64,000 nucleotides of DNA from Kineococcus sp. NBC_00420 (lineage in GTDB: Bacteria > Actinomycetota > Actinomycetes > Actinomycetales > Kineococcaceae). Under the pieces are notes generated by a model that worked only from the letters and a program-made list of their open reading frames with translations, searched no databases and had not been told where the DNA came from. Where the stretch lies: the NCBI RefSeq assembly GCF_036021035.1, contig NZ_CP107930.1:124001-188000 (forward strand). Reading direction: 5' to 3'. The position numbers and the translations under genes are program-made. Below are positions 1 to 8,468 of the stretch, piece by piece; position 1 is the stretch's first letter, and each line of letters opens with the position of its first letter.

Positions 1-127
1 GGCGGTCCAGGCGGGGCAGGAAGATCCCGGCCACCAGGCCGAGCACCACGCAGGCCACCGGCACTGGCCACAGCGAGGTCCTCGCAGCCGTCACTGCCGC
101 CCGCACCCGCATCGCGCGGCCCTTCAC
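1..127 (-). CDS. DUF2254-like membrane protein, N-terminal fragment
   Basis: The minus strand reads from a GTG at 127 (or an in-frame ATG at 112) off the left edge of the window. The visible residues include RTSLWPVPVACVVLGLVAG followed by IFLPRLD. That is a short basic start, a Trp-Pro step and a membrane segment ending in LPRLD, as at the start of DUF2254 family membrane proteins. Only about 40 residues are present, so the family call rests on this one motif. The gene heads away from the repeat-flanked ORF to its right. Confidence 0.4.
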   Translation of the reverse strand, partial: MKGRAMRVRAAVTAARTSLWPVPVACVVLGLVAGIFLPRLDR

Positions 128-320
128 CCCCGCCCCCCGATGACGACCGAAGCTACCGAGACCACGGCAGCCCCAGGCCTGCCGGAAACCACCACACCAC
201 CATCGACCAGCACAGATCCACCTTGTCCACTGCGAACCCCCCGGGGTGGGGACTCGGTGAACAGTGACACCGCACCACCGGCACCGCTCGATGACATCCG
301 GATCAGGGCGCCGTCACGGC

Positions 321-460
321 TTAGAGCGACCGGCAATAGGCGGAGGACGGCAGTGACGCTGGGGCGCTCCGTACGGCGAGGAGCCCACTGCGACAGCGTC
401 GTCAAGTAGTCCATCGCAGTGCAGGCAGGCGGGCCCGCCGCCTACTGCCGGTCGCTTTAA
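321..460 (+). repeat. MITE-like repeat, left copy
   Basis: This 140-bp repeat has its own terminal inverted repeats. Positions 321-343 match the reverse complement of 438-460 with about two mismatches in 23. Its interior closely matches the reverse complement of 880-1021, notably a long block around GTGACGCTGGGGCGCTCC. No credible reading frame lies inside it. Confidence 0.7.
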
Positions 461-464
461 GCCG

Positions 465-878
465 ATGGCCTCGATTGACCAAGACAGCGGTGTCGCCGAC
501 CCTCTGCTTGAGCCATCCGGCGTGATCAGCGAGCGTCGACGCTGGCGGTGCCGGATAGTCCCCTCCATGTCCGCCCCAGCCCCTGAACGTGGATCCGCTG
601 CCATCACCCCCGGTGCTGCCGCGGCACCGACCAACCTCGCCACGGCCGAGCAGGACTGGATGGCGCTACAGACCTGGTGGGCTGAACTGACCATGGGTCG
701 CCGGCAGCAGCTGTTGACCTTGACCCCAGCCCAGCCCCTACCGCAGCCCGTCGTTGCTGACCTGGGCCGCCGGGGGATCCACTGCCCGCTAATCTTGGTC
801 AGTGAAGGCACCCGCGTGGTCCGGCGGGCCGTGCCCTCCCCGGCACTGCTGGACTTCCTCGCCGCGCACGTTGGCTGA
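465..878 (+). CDS. Hypothetical protein between two inverted MITE-like repeats
   Basis: The frame is open from 465. An ATG at 567, giving about 103 residues and starting MSAPAPERG, is the more likely start because the first 34 codons overlap the edge of the left repeat and are arginine-rich. The C-terminal part (AEQDWMALQTWWAELTMGRR, then a strand-rich tail VVRRAVPSPALLDFLAAHVG) looks like a small soluble protein. I recognise no family. The stop codon ends one base before the right repeat, so the gene almost exactly fills the space between the repeats, as expected for a mobile passenger. Confidence 0.5.
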   Translation: MASIDQDSGVADPLLEPSGVISERRRWRCRIVPSMSAPAPERGSAAITPGAAAAPTNLATAEQDWMALQTWWAELTMGRRQQLLTLTPAQPLPQPVVADLGRRGIHCPLILVSEGTRVVRRAVPSPALLDFLAAHVG

Positions 879-879
879 C

Positions 880-1021
880 TTAGAGCGACCGGCAGTAGGT
901 AGCGGGACCCACCTGCTTGTGCCCTGCGGTGACTACTCGACGGCGCTGCCCTAGTGGGCTCCTCGCCGTGCGGAGCGCCCCAGCGTCACCGCCGTTCTCC
1001 GCCTATTGCCGGTCGCTCTTA
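880..1021 (-). repeat. MITE-like repeat, right copy
   Basis: This is the inverted partner of 321-460. It begins TTAGAGCGACCGGCAGTAGG and ends with the inverse, CCTATTGCCGGTCGCTC then TTA. The two copies differ by scattered substitutions concentrated in the middle, so the duplication is not very recent. Confidence 0.7.
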
Positions 1022-1056
1022 CTGCATCATCGAGGAACTGCGGTGCAGTCGGTTGG

Positions 1057-1482
1057 TCACTCGGTCGCGACGCCTACGCCCACGTCGATGGCGAAAAGGT
1101 TGTTAAGGCCGCTGACGTTGAGTAGGTAGGCAACCTGTGGGGCGGGGTTGAGGAGCCGCACCGGTTGGGGGGTGCTGCCGCGGATGAGCTGGGCGAGGAA
1201 GGCGAGACCGGTGGAGTCCATGAAGGAGACGGCGCTGATGTCGATGGTGACGTGGTGGCCGGCGGCTGTTGCCTCCTCCCGCAAGGTGTCCAGGCGCCCG
1301 CCGATGGCGGCGTCGACCTCTCCGTGCAGGGTGATGGTGGTCCGCTTTGCGGTGTGGTCGATGAGGATCTGACCACCGCCGACGGCGTCACCCCTGGCGT
1401 AGGTCTGGCTCGTCGCCTGCTCGGTGTCTAGGCCGGTGTCCGCGCTGGTGGTCGCTTCGAAGGCCGTGTCGGTCTCGTTCAT
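1057..1482 (-). CDS. STAS-domain anti-sigma factor antagonist
   Basis: A 141-residue protein of the SpoIIAA/RsbV type. After a variable N-terminus of about 35 residues, one STAS domain covers roughly 38-138. It contains the signature FMDSTGLAFLA, with Ser90 as the expected phosphorylation site. Such proteins bind and sequester anti-sigma kinases when unphosphorylated and release when phosphorylated, controlling a sigma factor in the cytoplasm. The next gene on the same strand, starting at 2266, encodes a HATPase of the matching kinase type. The two are likely partners, although 208 bp separate them and no sigma gene is adjacent. Confidence 0.88.
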   Translation of the reverse strand: MNETDTAFEATTSADTGLDTEQATSQTYARGDAVGGGQILIDHTAKRTTITLHGEVDAAIGGRLDTLREEATAAGHHVTIDISAVSFMDSTGLAFLAQLIRGSTPQPVRLLNPAPQVAYLLNVSGLNNLFAIDVGVGVATE

Positions 1483-1690
1483 ACCCCACCCCCTCTGCCT
1501 GTGTCCGCTATTCCCGAAGCTCCGTCAGCTCCGTCAGCTTCGTCTCGGCTTCTGTCCACGGGGTCGTGTCCAGGCCGGGGTCGAGCGTAGAACACGTGTA
1601 CGAGGAGGTGGATGGAAGGGAGTGTCGGGGGTCAGACGGCGGTATGGCGATGGCGGTACGGGGTGTAGGCGACGTAGGGGTGATGGGGCT

Positions 1691-2266
1691 CTAGGAGATC
1701 CCAGCCGGGACGAGGCGACACCACACGGTCTTGCCGGTACTGACGCCAGCGGATGCGTCGGTCGCGCCGTGCTGGTGGTGATGCTGGCCACCTGCCAGGT
1801 GGTGGGGGTGTTGGATTCCCCACTCGGCGCTGAGGTGGTCGATGAGGTGGATCCCGCGTCCTCCGAAGGCGTGGGGGTCAACTACTCGAGGGGCGGGAGG
1901 GTCTTCATCACTGCCGTCGCTAACAGAGAGGAGAACTCCTTCGGGGCCGATGCACTCGACTTCGACGGTGATGGGCGGCCCGCCGTAGCGGACGGCGTTG
2001 GAGACCAGCTCGGTGATGAGCAGGCGGGCTTGATCGAGGTCGGCGCTGCAGTGGGGGGTGCACCAGTGCTCGTTGAGGAAGCGTCGCGCGAGTCGCCCGG
2101 AGGTCAGCGTGGCGGGCAGGCTCGCTCGCGAGGATCGAGTTGTGGTGCACATGCGCTTAATGGTCGGGGTGTGGTGGGTGTTCTGCTCGCTGATCTTCAG
2201 GCCGGGGATTGTCTGACATTGACCGGGACACGACGCGGTCGACGCCCCGTCTCGGTGGGTCTTCAC
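1691..2266 (-). CDS. HATPase_c anti-sigma-type serine kinase
   Basis: A 191-residue single-domain GHKL ATPase like RsbW/SpoIIAB. The N-box is ELVSNAVRYG (Glu86, Asn90), the G1 motif is VSDGS (Asp117) and the G2 loop is GGRGIHLID (135-143). The first 35-40 residues are unlike the family, so translation may start at the internal Met39 (MCTTTRSS). Proteins of this class phosphorylate a STAS partner and hold a sigma factor. The STAS gene lies just downstream on the same strand. The tail carries a His-rich stretch (HPHHLAGGQHHHQH) that is not typical of the family. Confidence 0.85.
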   Translation of the reverse strand: MKTHRDGASTASCPGQCQTIPGLKISEQNTHHTPTIKRMCTTTRSSRASLPATLTSGRLARRFLNEHWCTPHCSADLDQARLLITELVSNAVRYGGPPITVEVECIGPEGVLLSVSDGSDEDPPAPRVVDPHAFGGRGIHLIDHLSAEWGIQHPHHLAGGQHHHQHGATDASAGVSTGKTVWCRLVPAGIS

Positions 2267-2331
2267 CTCCGGTACCCGCCGCTGGTACCCGCCGCAGCAT
2301 TCGTCAACGTCGTCAGCTACTGGGGACGTCG

Positions 2332-4908
2332 TCAGAGGCTGGTCACGGGGAGGTAGGTCCGGGAAGGTGATGGTGTCGTGTCGGGCGCTGTCGGGGGGGT
2401 AGCGATCGGTGCGGTGACAGCGGCAGCCTCGAGGGCGAGGTGAGCGGTGAAAGCCTCCCCGTTCATGGGACGGGCATGCAGGAACCCTTGCGTCTCATCG
2501 CAACCCAGCTCGTGTAAAGCGACGAGCATGGTGGTGTCCTCGACACCTTCGGCAACTACCCGCAGACCGAGGCGGTGGGCCAGTGCGACGGTGCCGGCGA
2601 CGATGTCCGCCGTCCGCGCTGTGGTGGTGACCTGCTGGGTGAGGGAGCGGTCGAGTTTCAGTTCGCTGGCGGGCAGGTTGTTGAGGTAGGCGAGGGAGGA
2701 GTAGCCGCTGCCGTAGTCGTCGATGCTGATGGCGATCCCACGCCCGGCCAGGTCGTGGAGGCGGGCGATGGACTCTTCCGGATCCACCATGATGGACGTC
2801 TCGGTGATTTCCAGGACCAGAGCAGCCGGCGTCAAGGCGGACTCGGCCAGGAGGCGGTCGATCAGGCCCAGCAGGTCGGGGTGAGTCAAGGAGGTGGCCG
2901 AGAGGTTCACTGAGATCCGCAGCCCCTGTCCGGCGTCGTGTCCGGCGTCGTGTCCGGCGTCATGCCCGGCGTCATGCCCGGCGTCATGCCCGGCGTCATG
3001 CCCGGCGTCATGCCCGGCGTCATGCCCGGCGTCATGCCCGGCGTCATGCCCAAGGTCCTGATCAAGACGTGGACACATCGACTGCCAGTGCGCGGCGTGG
3101 TGGATCGCCTGCTGCATGACTTCGGTGGTGAGGGCGTGCATGAGGCCGTAGTCCTCGACGTGGTCGAGGAAAGCGTCCGGTGTGAGCACGCCCAGGCGGG
3201 GATGGTCCCACCGCACCAGCGCTTCAGCCCCGACGACGCGGCCGGTGCGGCAGAGCTGCGGTTGGTAGTAGACGAGCAGGCGGCCGGTCTCGACGTCGTC
3301 TCGGGCATCGCGTGCGCCGAGGAGGGCTTTCAACTCTTCCACCAGTTGCGCTTGCTGTGCTGCGTGGTGCGCTGCGACTTCGTCGTGGATTTCGTAGCGG
3401 TCGCCGCCGGCGGTCTTGGCTCGATACATCGCCGCGTCGGCGTGGCGGAGGACCTGTTCGGGGGTGTCGCCGGGGTCGGTGACGGCGATGCCGACGCTGC
3501 CGTGAATGAGCAGGCGGCGCCCGTCGATCTGGACGGGTTCTCGGGTCGCGTGGGCCAGGGCAACGAAGACATCCTGCGCGGCCAGCAGGGAGTGACCGGG
3601 GAAGACGACGGCGAATTCGTCCCCGCCCAGGCGGGCGGCGAGGGCGGGTGCGTGGACCACGGTGTTCAGCAGGCGGCCCGTTCGTCGCAGGACTTCGTCA
3701 CCGACGGCGTGGCCGAACCGGTCGTTGATCTGCTTGAACCCGTCCAGGTCGATGATCACCAAAGTGAAAGGACGAGCAGCGGTGGTGTCTTCGATGAGTC
3801 GACGGTCCAGGGCTCGACGGTTGGCCAGTCCGGTGAGGTCGTCGGTGAGGGCTTCGTGGCGGCTGATGAGCAGGTGGGCGAGGAGGTGGATGGAGTGCAG
3901 ACCGCGCAGCGAGACCGCGGCCGCTGCTGTCCCGGCCCACAGCGTCGCCCACCAGACGGTGGAGCCGGGGGTGTGGGTGTAGATGAGCAGGCCGGTGCCG
4001 ACCAGGACGCTGATGCTGACCAGCAGGATGATGAAGGATCCGGCGGTGGGGGCCTCGGAGGTGCTGGGGCGCGGTAGCGGCGCGGGCGCGGGCAGGAGCG
4101 CGCAGATGACCAGGACCACGATCACAGTTGCGTAACCCAGGTCGGAGTAGGAGGCGGTCCCGGATGCTGCCGCCGGGTCGCCGATGTGGGCGGCGTCCAG
4201 TCCGGCGGCCACGGTCACGGCGAGGGTGAAGGCCCAGACGCGGACGTCGCGGAGCAGCCCGCCGATGATGAGGATGGTGGCAGCGGTACCGACAACCAAG
4301 ATCTCTGCCGCGATCCGGACCAGCCACAGCTGCAGTTGCCAGCCCGGCCAGGACGAGAGTGGGGAGTGCAGCCAGAGCATGGTGAGGTTGCCCAGGGCGG
4401 CCAAGGCGAACACTGCGCCGATGCCGTTGAGCCAGTCACCGGGTTCGGCGGTCAGGGTGCCGTAGCGGTTCCAGTGGATCAGGGCTTGGTAGAGCAGTGG
4501 GCACGCGGCGAGGACCCCGAGGTTGAAGATCGCTGAACCCACCGCCACCGACGTCAGCGTGGTGATCGGAGCGCCGTGCGCTGCGGTAATGTCCACGCCT
4601 GCGGCCAGGATGGACGCGCCCGCGGCGAGGACCGCGGCACGGGCCAGCCAACGCCACACCGCAGTCTCGGACCCCGCCTGCCGTGCACGCCAGCGCATCA
4701 CCGTCGCGGCCGCGACAAACATCACGATCCGAGCGACCGCGGCGATGATCACCCACGAAACCCTTGAGCCGGGGTCCACCAGCCCGTTACTACTACCCAC
4801 CCACTGTTTTACGTGGGTCGTGAGAACGTTGAGGCCAACGAGCACAACCGCGGATACGACGCTGAGCACGACGCTGACGACGACAGGCAGCGACGGTGCA
4901 CTGGTCAT
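2332..4908 (-). CDS. Membrane GGDEF-EAL c-di-GMP turnover protein with GHDA repeat
   Basis: The frame is open from 5121, but the first membrane segment begins right after the Met at 4908 (MTSAPSLPVV), which is the start chosen here. An in-frame GTG at 4935 is an alternative. About eight to ten membrane segments come first. Next is a GGDEF domain with DLTGLANRRAL, IDLDGFKQINDRFGH and the intact active site LGGDEFAVVF, then an EAL domain with GAEALVRWDHP, ISVNLSATSL, LEITETSIM and IDDYGSGYSSLAYL. Both active sites look intact, so it may make and degrade c-di-GMP at the membrane. Ten copies of Gly-His-Asp-Ala sit inside the EAL domain just before the SVNLS strand. A second membrane GGDEF-EAL gene lies at 12882. 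Confidence 0.9.
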   Translation of the reverse strand: MTSAPSLPVVVSVVLSVVSAVVLVGLNVLTTHVKQWVGSSNGLVDPGSRVSWVIIAAVARIVMFVAAATVMRWRARQAGSETAVWRWLARAAVLAAGASILAAGVDITAAHGAPITTLTSVAVGSAIFNLGVLAACPLLYQALIHWNRYGTLTAEPGDWLNGIGAVFALAALGNLTMLWLHSPLSSWPGWQLQLWLVRIAAEILVVGTAATILIIGGLLRDVRVWAFTLAVTVAAGLDAAHIGDPAAASGTASYSDLGYATVIVVLVICALLPAPAPLPRPSTSEAPTAGSFIILLVSISVLVGTGLLIYTHTPGSTVWWATLWAGTAAAAVSLRGLHSIHLLAHLLISRHEALTDDLTGLANRRALDRRLIEDTTAARPFTLVIIDLDGFKQINDRFGHAVGDEVLRRTGRLLNTVVHAPALAARLGGDEFAVVFPGHSLLAAQDVFVALAHATREPVQIDGRRLLIHGSVGIAVTDPGDTPEQVLRHADAAMYRAKTAGGDRYEIHDEVAAHHAAQQAQLVEELKALLGARDARDDVETGRLLVYYQPQLCRTGRVVGAEALVRWDHPRLGVLTPDAFLDHVEDYGLMHALTTEVMQQAIHHAAHWQSMCPRLDQDLGHDAGHDAGHDAGHDAGHDAGHDAGHDAGHDAGHDAGHDAGQGLRISVNLSATSLTHPDLLGLIDRLLAESALTPAALVLEITETSIMVDPEESIARLHDLAGRGIAISIDDYGSGYSSLAYLNNLPASELKLDRSLTQQVTTTARTADIVAGTVALAHRLGLRVVAEGVEDTTMLVALHELGCDETQGFLHARPMNGEAFTAHLALEAAAVTAPIATPPTAPDTTPSPSRTYLPVTSL
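2929..3050 (-). repeat. 12-bp tandem repeat coding for (GHDA)10
   Basis: About ten copies of a 12-bp unit (GGCGTCATGCCC on the plus strand, with early copies carrying GTGT in place of ATGC) run head to tail inside the EAL domain of the GGDEF-EAL gene. They keep the frame and encode Gly-His-Asp-Ala ten times. The near identity of the units suggests recent slippage expansion. Confidence 0.95.
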
Positions 4909-5393
4909 CCGGCGGCGTAGCGGGAGGGTCCTCACCGGCTGAGTATCGGCACCTTGTGCTGCACTTCGGATCGGCTGGATGGTTGACTTCTCCAGCTCTA
5001 TCTCACCGAGGACACACGCATACTTTCGGGCCCAGCACATGTCCTCGGAGACCGGTCCCCCATCTGCAGGTCCAGAGGCGCCAACACCACCAAGAAACTT
5101 GCTCCATCGCCGCCACTGCACTCGGCGCAGCGATCAAGTTGATCGCCGGACGGCCCGATGCGGTCAAATGATCTGATGCCAAGCAGTGCGAGTCGAGCAC
5201 AAGGACGTAGTGACCTCGCGGTCATCCGAGATGCGAGCTCCGTCACTACCGGCCGCGACTCACAATCATGCCGCAGTAGGTGCAGGCGCAGGGTTGGTCA
5301 CGGTTACGTCGAGCGGGTCGGGTCGGGGCGGGGCGGGGCGGGGCGTGAAGAGGCCACCCCGATGCGGTCACGGCGATCGTTGGCGCGAAGACC

Positions 5394-5843
5394 TCACTGG
5401 TTGAGCTGCGCCTGAGCAAGTGGCCTCGGCAGGGTACGGTCACGCGCCGGGGTGGGTTCGGCGTCAAGATCCGCGCCCCGCCGTCGGCAATGGTGACACA
5501 CCCCGCGCCAGGCGAGTCGGGGCCCACGAACCCTCTTACCGCATAACGTCCACGGGCTGGAACTGTTCGCTGAACGCTCCCGCACCAGGTGGGCACTGTG
5601 GCCGCCGGCTCCTCGCCACACCCACCTGCCGCTGACATCGAACGTCTTGACGACCTCGATCCCGATGGCGCTGAAGCCACTGACATCACCGTCAGCGGGC
5701 TGACCCGGTCGATGGCCCCTCAAGACCACGTGGCCCCCAGGATCCGCCCCGGACCCGGCCTCAGACACAGCATCAGGAACGGCATCAGAGACAACCTCAG
5801 ACACGACTGCACCCGCTTTCACGTGACCCGGCGCCAGTCCCAC
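5394..5843 (-). CDS. Small putative zinc-binding protein, uncertain
   Basis: A 149-residue frame. The middle part looks coding: AHLVRERSANSSSPWTLCGK followed by GVCHHCRRRG. The His/Cys spacing (LCG, then CHHC about 17 residues later) is like many short actinobacterial zinc-ribbon proteins of unknown role. The N-terminal 35 residues (VVSEVVSDAVPDAVSEAGSG) are repetitive and may lie upstream of the true start, for which a GTG near VVKTFDVSG is possible. The rest of 5122-5958 shows no other convincing gene. Confidence 0.35.
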   Translation of the reverse strand: MGLAPGHVKAGAVVSEVVSDAVPDAVSEAGSGADPGGHVVLRGHRPGQPADGDVSGFSAIGIEVVKTFDVSGRWVWRGAGGHSAHLVRERSANSSSPWTLCGKRVRGPRLAWRGVCHHCRRRGADLDAEPTPARDRTLPRPLAQAQLNQ

Positions 5844-5894
5844 CGGGGATGGTCGACAACGTCTTGAACAGGAGAATCAGGGACACGGTCAAGC

Positions 5895-5934
5895 GATCGA
5901 GAGATCGAGAGATCGAGAGATCGAGAGATCGAGA
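5895..5934. repeat. Five tandem copies of GATCGAGA
   Basis: Five perfect 8-bp units run from 5895 to 5934, followed by a partial unit. The array sits 25 bp beyond the stop codon of the chemotaxis receptor gene that ends at 5959. It is a simple-sequence tract likely to vary in copy number. Confidence 0.95.
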
Positions 5935-5958
5935 GACCCAAAGATCCGCGATCTGACC

Positions 5959-7557
5959 TCACACTCCGCTTCGAGCCAGGGTGAACTGACTGACGAGCTC
6001 GTTCAGCTCCGTAGCGGTACGCGAGACCTCACCCGCGGTGGTGGCGGTGTGGCTGGCCCCAGAAGTGGTCTGATCCGCCGCAGCGGCGATCCCGGAGATG
6101 TTCAGCGCGATCTCCTGACTCCCCGAGGACACCTCGGTGACGTTGCGCACCATCTCCGACGTCGTCGCCGACTGCTCCTCCACCGCCGCAGCGATGGTGG
6201 CCTGCAGGGCGTCGATGCGGGCGATGACCTCACTGATCCCCCCGATCGCGAACGCGGCCTCAGAGGCGTCGTTCTGGGTGGCCGCGACCCGGGTCGTGAT
6301 GGACTCCGTGGCCCGCGCGGTCTGCTGGGCCAGTTCCTTCACCTCCCCGGCGACGACGGCGAAACCCTTGCCCATCTCCCCCGCCCGGGCAGCCTCGATG
6401 GTGGCGTTCAGCGCCAGGAGGTTGGTCTGCTCCGCGATGGAGGTGATGAGCTTGACGACGTCGCCGATCTCGCGGGAGGAGGCGGAAAGACGCTCCAGGG
6501 TCTCCGAGGCCTGCGACGCGCTGGAGACGGCGTCCGCCGAGACCGAAGAAGCCTCAGCAGTGGAGGTCGCGATCTCGCGGATGGCCGCGGTCATCTCCTC
6601 CCCGGCAGCGGCGACGGTGCCGATGTTGGCGGAGATCTCCTCAGTCGCGGCGGAGACGACCTGGGTCTGGGCAGCGGACTCCTCCGCGCCGGAGGAGAGC
6701 TGGGTGGCGACGGTGGTCAGTTCCTCGCTGGAGGCGGCCAGGGTGGTGGCGTTCTCCGCGATGCGGCGCATGGTGGTGTTCAACCGTTCCATGGTCACGT
6801 CGACGGCAGCGCCGAGGCGACCGACCTCGTCCCGGGTCTCGATGCCCACGCGCTGGTCCAGGCGGCCTTCGGCCAGACCCTGCACGACGGTGAGGGTGCG
6901 GGCCAGCGGTACGGCGACGGAGCGGGAGATGACGACGGCGACGACCGCGGCGATGGCCAGGGCGACCGCGCCGATGACCAGCAACACGATCACGGCGGAG
7001 TGGTAGTCGGAGGAGCCCTGCGCGGCCATCACCTTCGCGGCGTCCTGCTCGGTGGTGGCGATGGCGTCCAGCTGCGCCAGCAGCTGCTTGGCAAGGGGGG
7101 CCAGCGACGCGTCGCGGGCGGCGATGAACCCGTCCACGTCGTTGGCCTTGGCCAGCGCGATCAGCGGCTCGCGGGCGGTGCGGTACTGGGCGATGAGGTC
7201 TTGGGCCTTGGCGCGGTCGGCGTCGGTGGCTGCCGGGGAGGTCTTCAGGTAGGCCTGCCACGCCGTGTCGTAGGCGCCGTCGTCATCGCTCATCGCCGAC
7301 AGCGCGGCGGTGGTGGCGGCCTCACCGGGGGCCAGGGCGGCGTTGAGGATGTCGATACGGGTGGTGAGGAAGTTGCTCTTGACGGTGGCGATGCCCTGCA
7401 CGGAGGCGATGCCGCTATTCGACATCAGCGACAGGTTCGCCTGGGAGGAGCCGAGCCGGGAGATGCCCAGGGCGACCACTGCGGCCAGCAGGAGGCAGAC
7501 GACGCCGAAGCCGACGAAGAGTTTGGGAGCGACGTTCAGATCGCGCAGTGCCTTCAT
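5959..7557 (-). CDS. Methyl-accepting chemotaxis protein
   Basis: A 532-residue receptor. Membrane segment 1 is at about 10-32, followed by a helical periplasmic-side sensor of about 150 residues (4HB_MCP-like). Membrane segment 2 is near 187-210, a HAMP domain follows, and then the cytoplasmic signalling domain. The conserved hairpin tip reads [19 protein letters not shown] followed by [18 protein letters not shown]. It should control CheA through a CheW coupling protein, but no che or flagellar genes lie in the window. A second receptor with the same layout is at 8469-10079, so the two are probably old duplicates. Confidence 0.95.
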   Translation of the reverse strand: MKALRDLNVAPKLFVGFGVVCLLLAAVVALGISRLGSSQANLSLMSNSGIASVQGIATVKSNFLTTRIDILNAALAPGEAATTAALSAMSDDDGAYDTAWQAYLKTSPAATDADRAKAQDLIAQYRTAREPLIALAKANDVDGFIAARDASLAPLAKQLLAQLDAIATTEQDAAKVMAAQGSSDYHSAVIVLLVIGAVALAIAAVVAVVISRSVAVPLARTLTVVQGLAEGRLDQRVGIETRDEVGRLGAAVDVTMERLNTTMRRIAENATTLAASSEELTTVATQLSSGAEESAAQTQVVSAATEEISANIGTVAAAGEEMTAAIREIATSTAEASSVSADAVSSASQASETLERLSASSREIGDVVKLITSIAEQTNLLALNATIEAARAGEMGKGFAVVAGEVKELAQQTARATESITTRVAATQNDASEAAFAIGGISEVIARIDALQATIAAAVEEQSATTSEMVRNVTEVSSGSQEIALNISGIAAAADQTTSGASHTATTAGEVSRTATELNELVSQFTLARSGV

Positions 7558-7746
7558 GGGTGGGGCCTTCCTGGGGGTTCTCGCACGGCGCAGGGTGCGG
7601 AGCAGGAGCGTGGTGGAGGCGCAGGGCGATGCGGGCGGGTCGAGGTCCTCGTCTCTATCGGCAGCCTGATGGCGAAGCTTGCGTCAAGCGCGGCCGACTC
7701 TTCGCGTGTCCTGCTGTTCACCCGAGCCGGTGCTGATCACGCTCGT

Positions 7747-7773
7747 GACGTCGCGGTCATCCCGCGGTGTGCG
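7747..7773 (+). repeat. Dispersed repeat, box A copy
   Basis: This reads GACGTCGCGGTCATCCCGCG then GTGTGCG. It is the leftmost clear copy of the family that is dense after 36.8 kb. It lies in the 313-bp gap between the chemotaxis receptor start (7557) and the RidA gene. I see nothing else in that gap. Confidence 0.85.
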
Positions 7774-7870
7774 TGCTCGCTAGCAGCCGACGAACGCGCC
7801 CATGAAGGAGAGCCCTCTGCCACTCAAACCAGGTGCTCTCCGCCCCGACCCCCCATCCAGGGGGCTCATC

Positions 7871-8299
7871 GTGACCGACGAAGTCATCACCTTCATCTGC
7901 CCAGCCGCACTCACCGATCAGGCTCCCTGCCCCTACGCTTACGCCGCAACCACCAGCGCGGAGCAGACCGGCGACACCGCCGGAGCCTGCCCCTTAGACG
8001 CCGACGGGCAGACCGTCGCCGTCGGTGAATACGTCGGCCAGGCACAGCAGGTCATGGCCAACCTGGTGACCACCTTGCGTGAGGCCGGTGCGGAGCTGAG
8101 CGACGTCGTCAAGAGCACCGTCTACGTCGCCACGAGCCAGCGCGAGGATCTTAACGCCGTCTGGGACGTCGTTCACGCCACCTTCGCTCATCACGACGCC
8201 CCCAGGACACTCCTCGGCGTCAGCGTCTTGGGCTGGCCAGACCAACTGGTGGAAGTGGAGGCAGTCGCAGTCGTTGCTGCACCCACCTCCACGCACTAG
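7871..8299 (+). CDS. RidA family (YjgF/UK114) protein
   Basis: About 142 residues from a GTG at 7871, which has the purine run AGGGGG about 8 bp upstream. The frame is also open to an ATG at 7802, but those extra residues are unlike the family. The RidA fold is recognisable from VGQAQQVMANLVTTLREAGA, DVVKSTVYVATSQREDLNAV, the Arg-containing PRTLLGVSVLGWPDQLVEVE and a final hydrophobic strand. RidA enzymes hydrolyse reactive enamine/imine intermediates of amino-acid metabolism in the cytosol, and the Arg used for substrate carboxylate binding is present. It stands alone between two divergently placed receptor genes. Confidence 0.85.
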   Translation: MTDEVITFICPAALTDQAPCPYAYAATTSAEQTGDTAGACPLDADGQTVAVGEYVGQAQQVMANLVTTLREAGAELSDVVKSTVYVATSQREDLNAVWDVVHATFAHHDAPRTLLGVSVLGWPDQLVEVEAVAVVAAPTSTH

Positions 8300-8468
8300 C
8301 CAAAGACCTCCGGCGGGTGTCGACCTGACCGGTCATCACGCGATACGGGCGGGGTTCCTGCCGCAAGCAACGCTGCTTTCGTGTCGAGGAGCGGAACGCT
8401 CGGTCATGCCACTGCCCGCCTGGCCAGCTGCCCGCCTGCCCGCCTAGCCGCCGGGTCGCATCGTGAGA

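Larger units (their letters stand above)
321..1021. mobile_element. Pair of MITE-like inverted repeats flanking a small ORF
   Basis: Two similar repeats, 321-460 and 880-1021, lie in opposite orientation on either side of one ORF. The outer ends start and finish with the same short inverted sequence (AGAGCGACCGGCAATAGG), and each outer junction reads TTA. The whole block is 701 bp and carries no transposase. It looks like a passenger gene caught between two non-autonomous elements that could be moved in trans. The 3-bp TTA fits the TNA-type duplications of some IS5-family groups, but that family link is an inference. Confidence 0.6.

Noticed and set aside
1424-2356. Plus-strand ORF of 310 residues
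   Set aside because: Antisense to the HATPase gene, which has intact N, G1 and G2 boxes.
2938-4077. Plus-strand ORF opposite the GGDEF-EAL gene
   Set aside because: Shadow frame. The Met-Pro-Gly-Val repeats come from the 12-bp tandem repeat read backwards.
6049-8028. Long plus-strand ORF of 659 residues
   Set aside because: Antisense shadow of the chemotaxis receptor gene. Its composition is Gly/Arg/Asp-rich with no motif, as expected from high-GC third positions.
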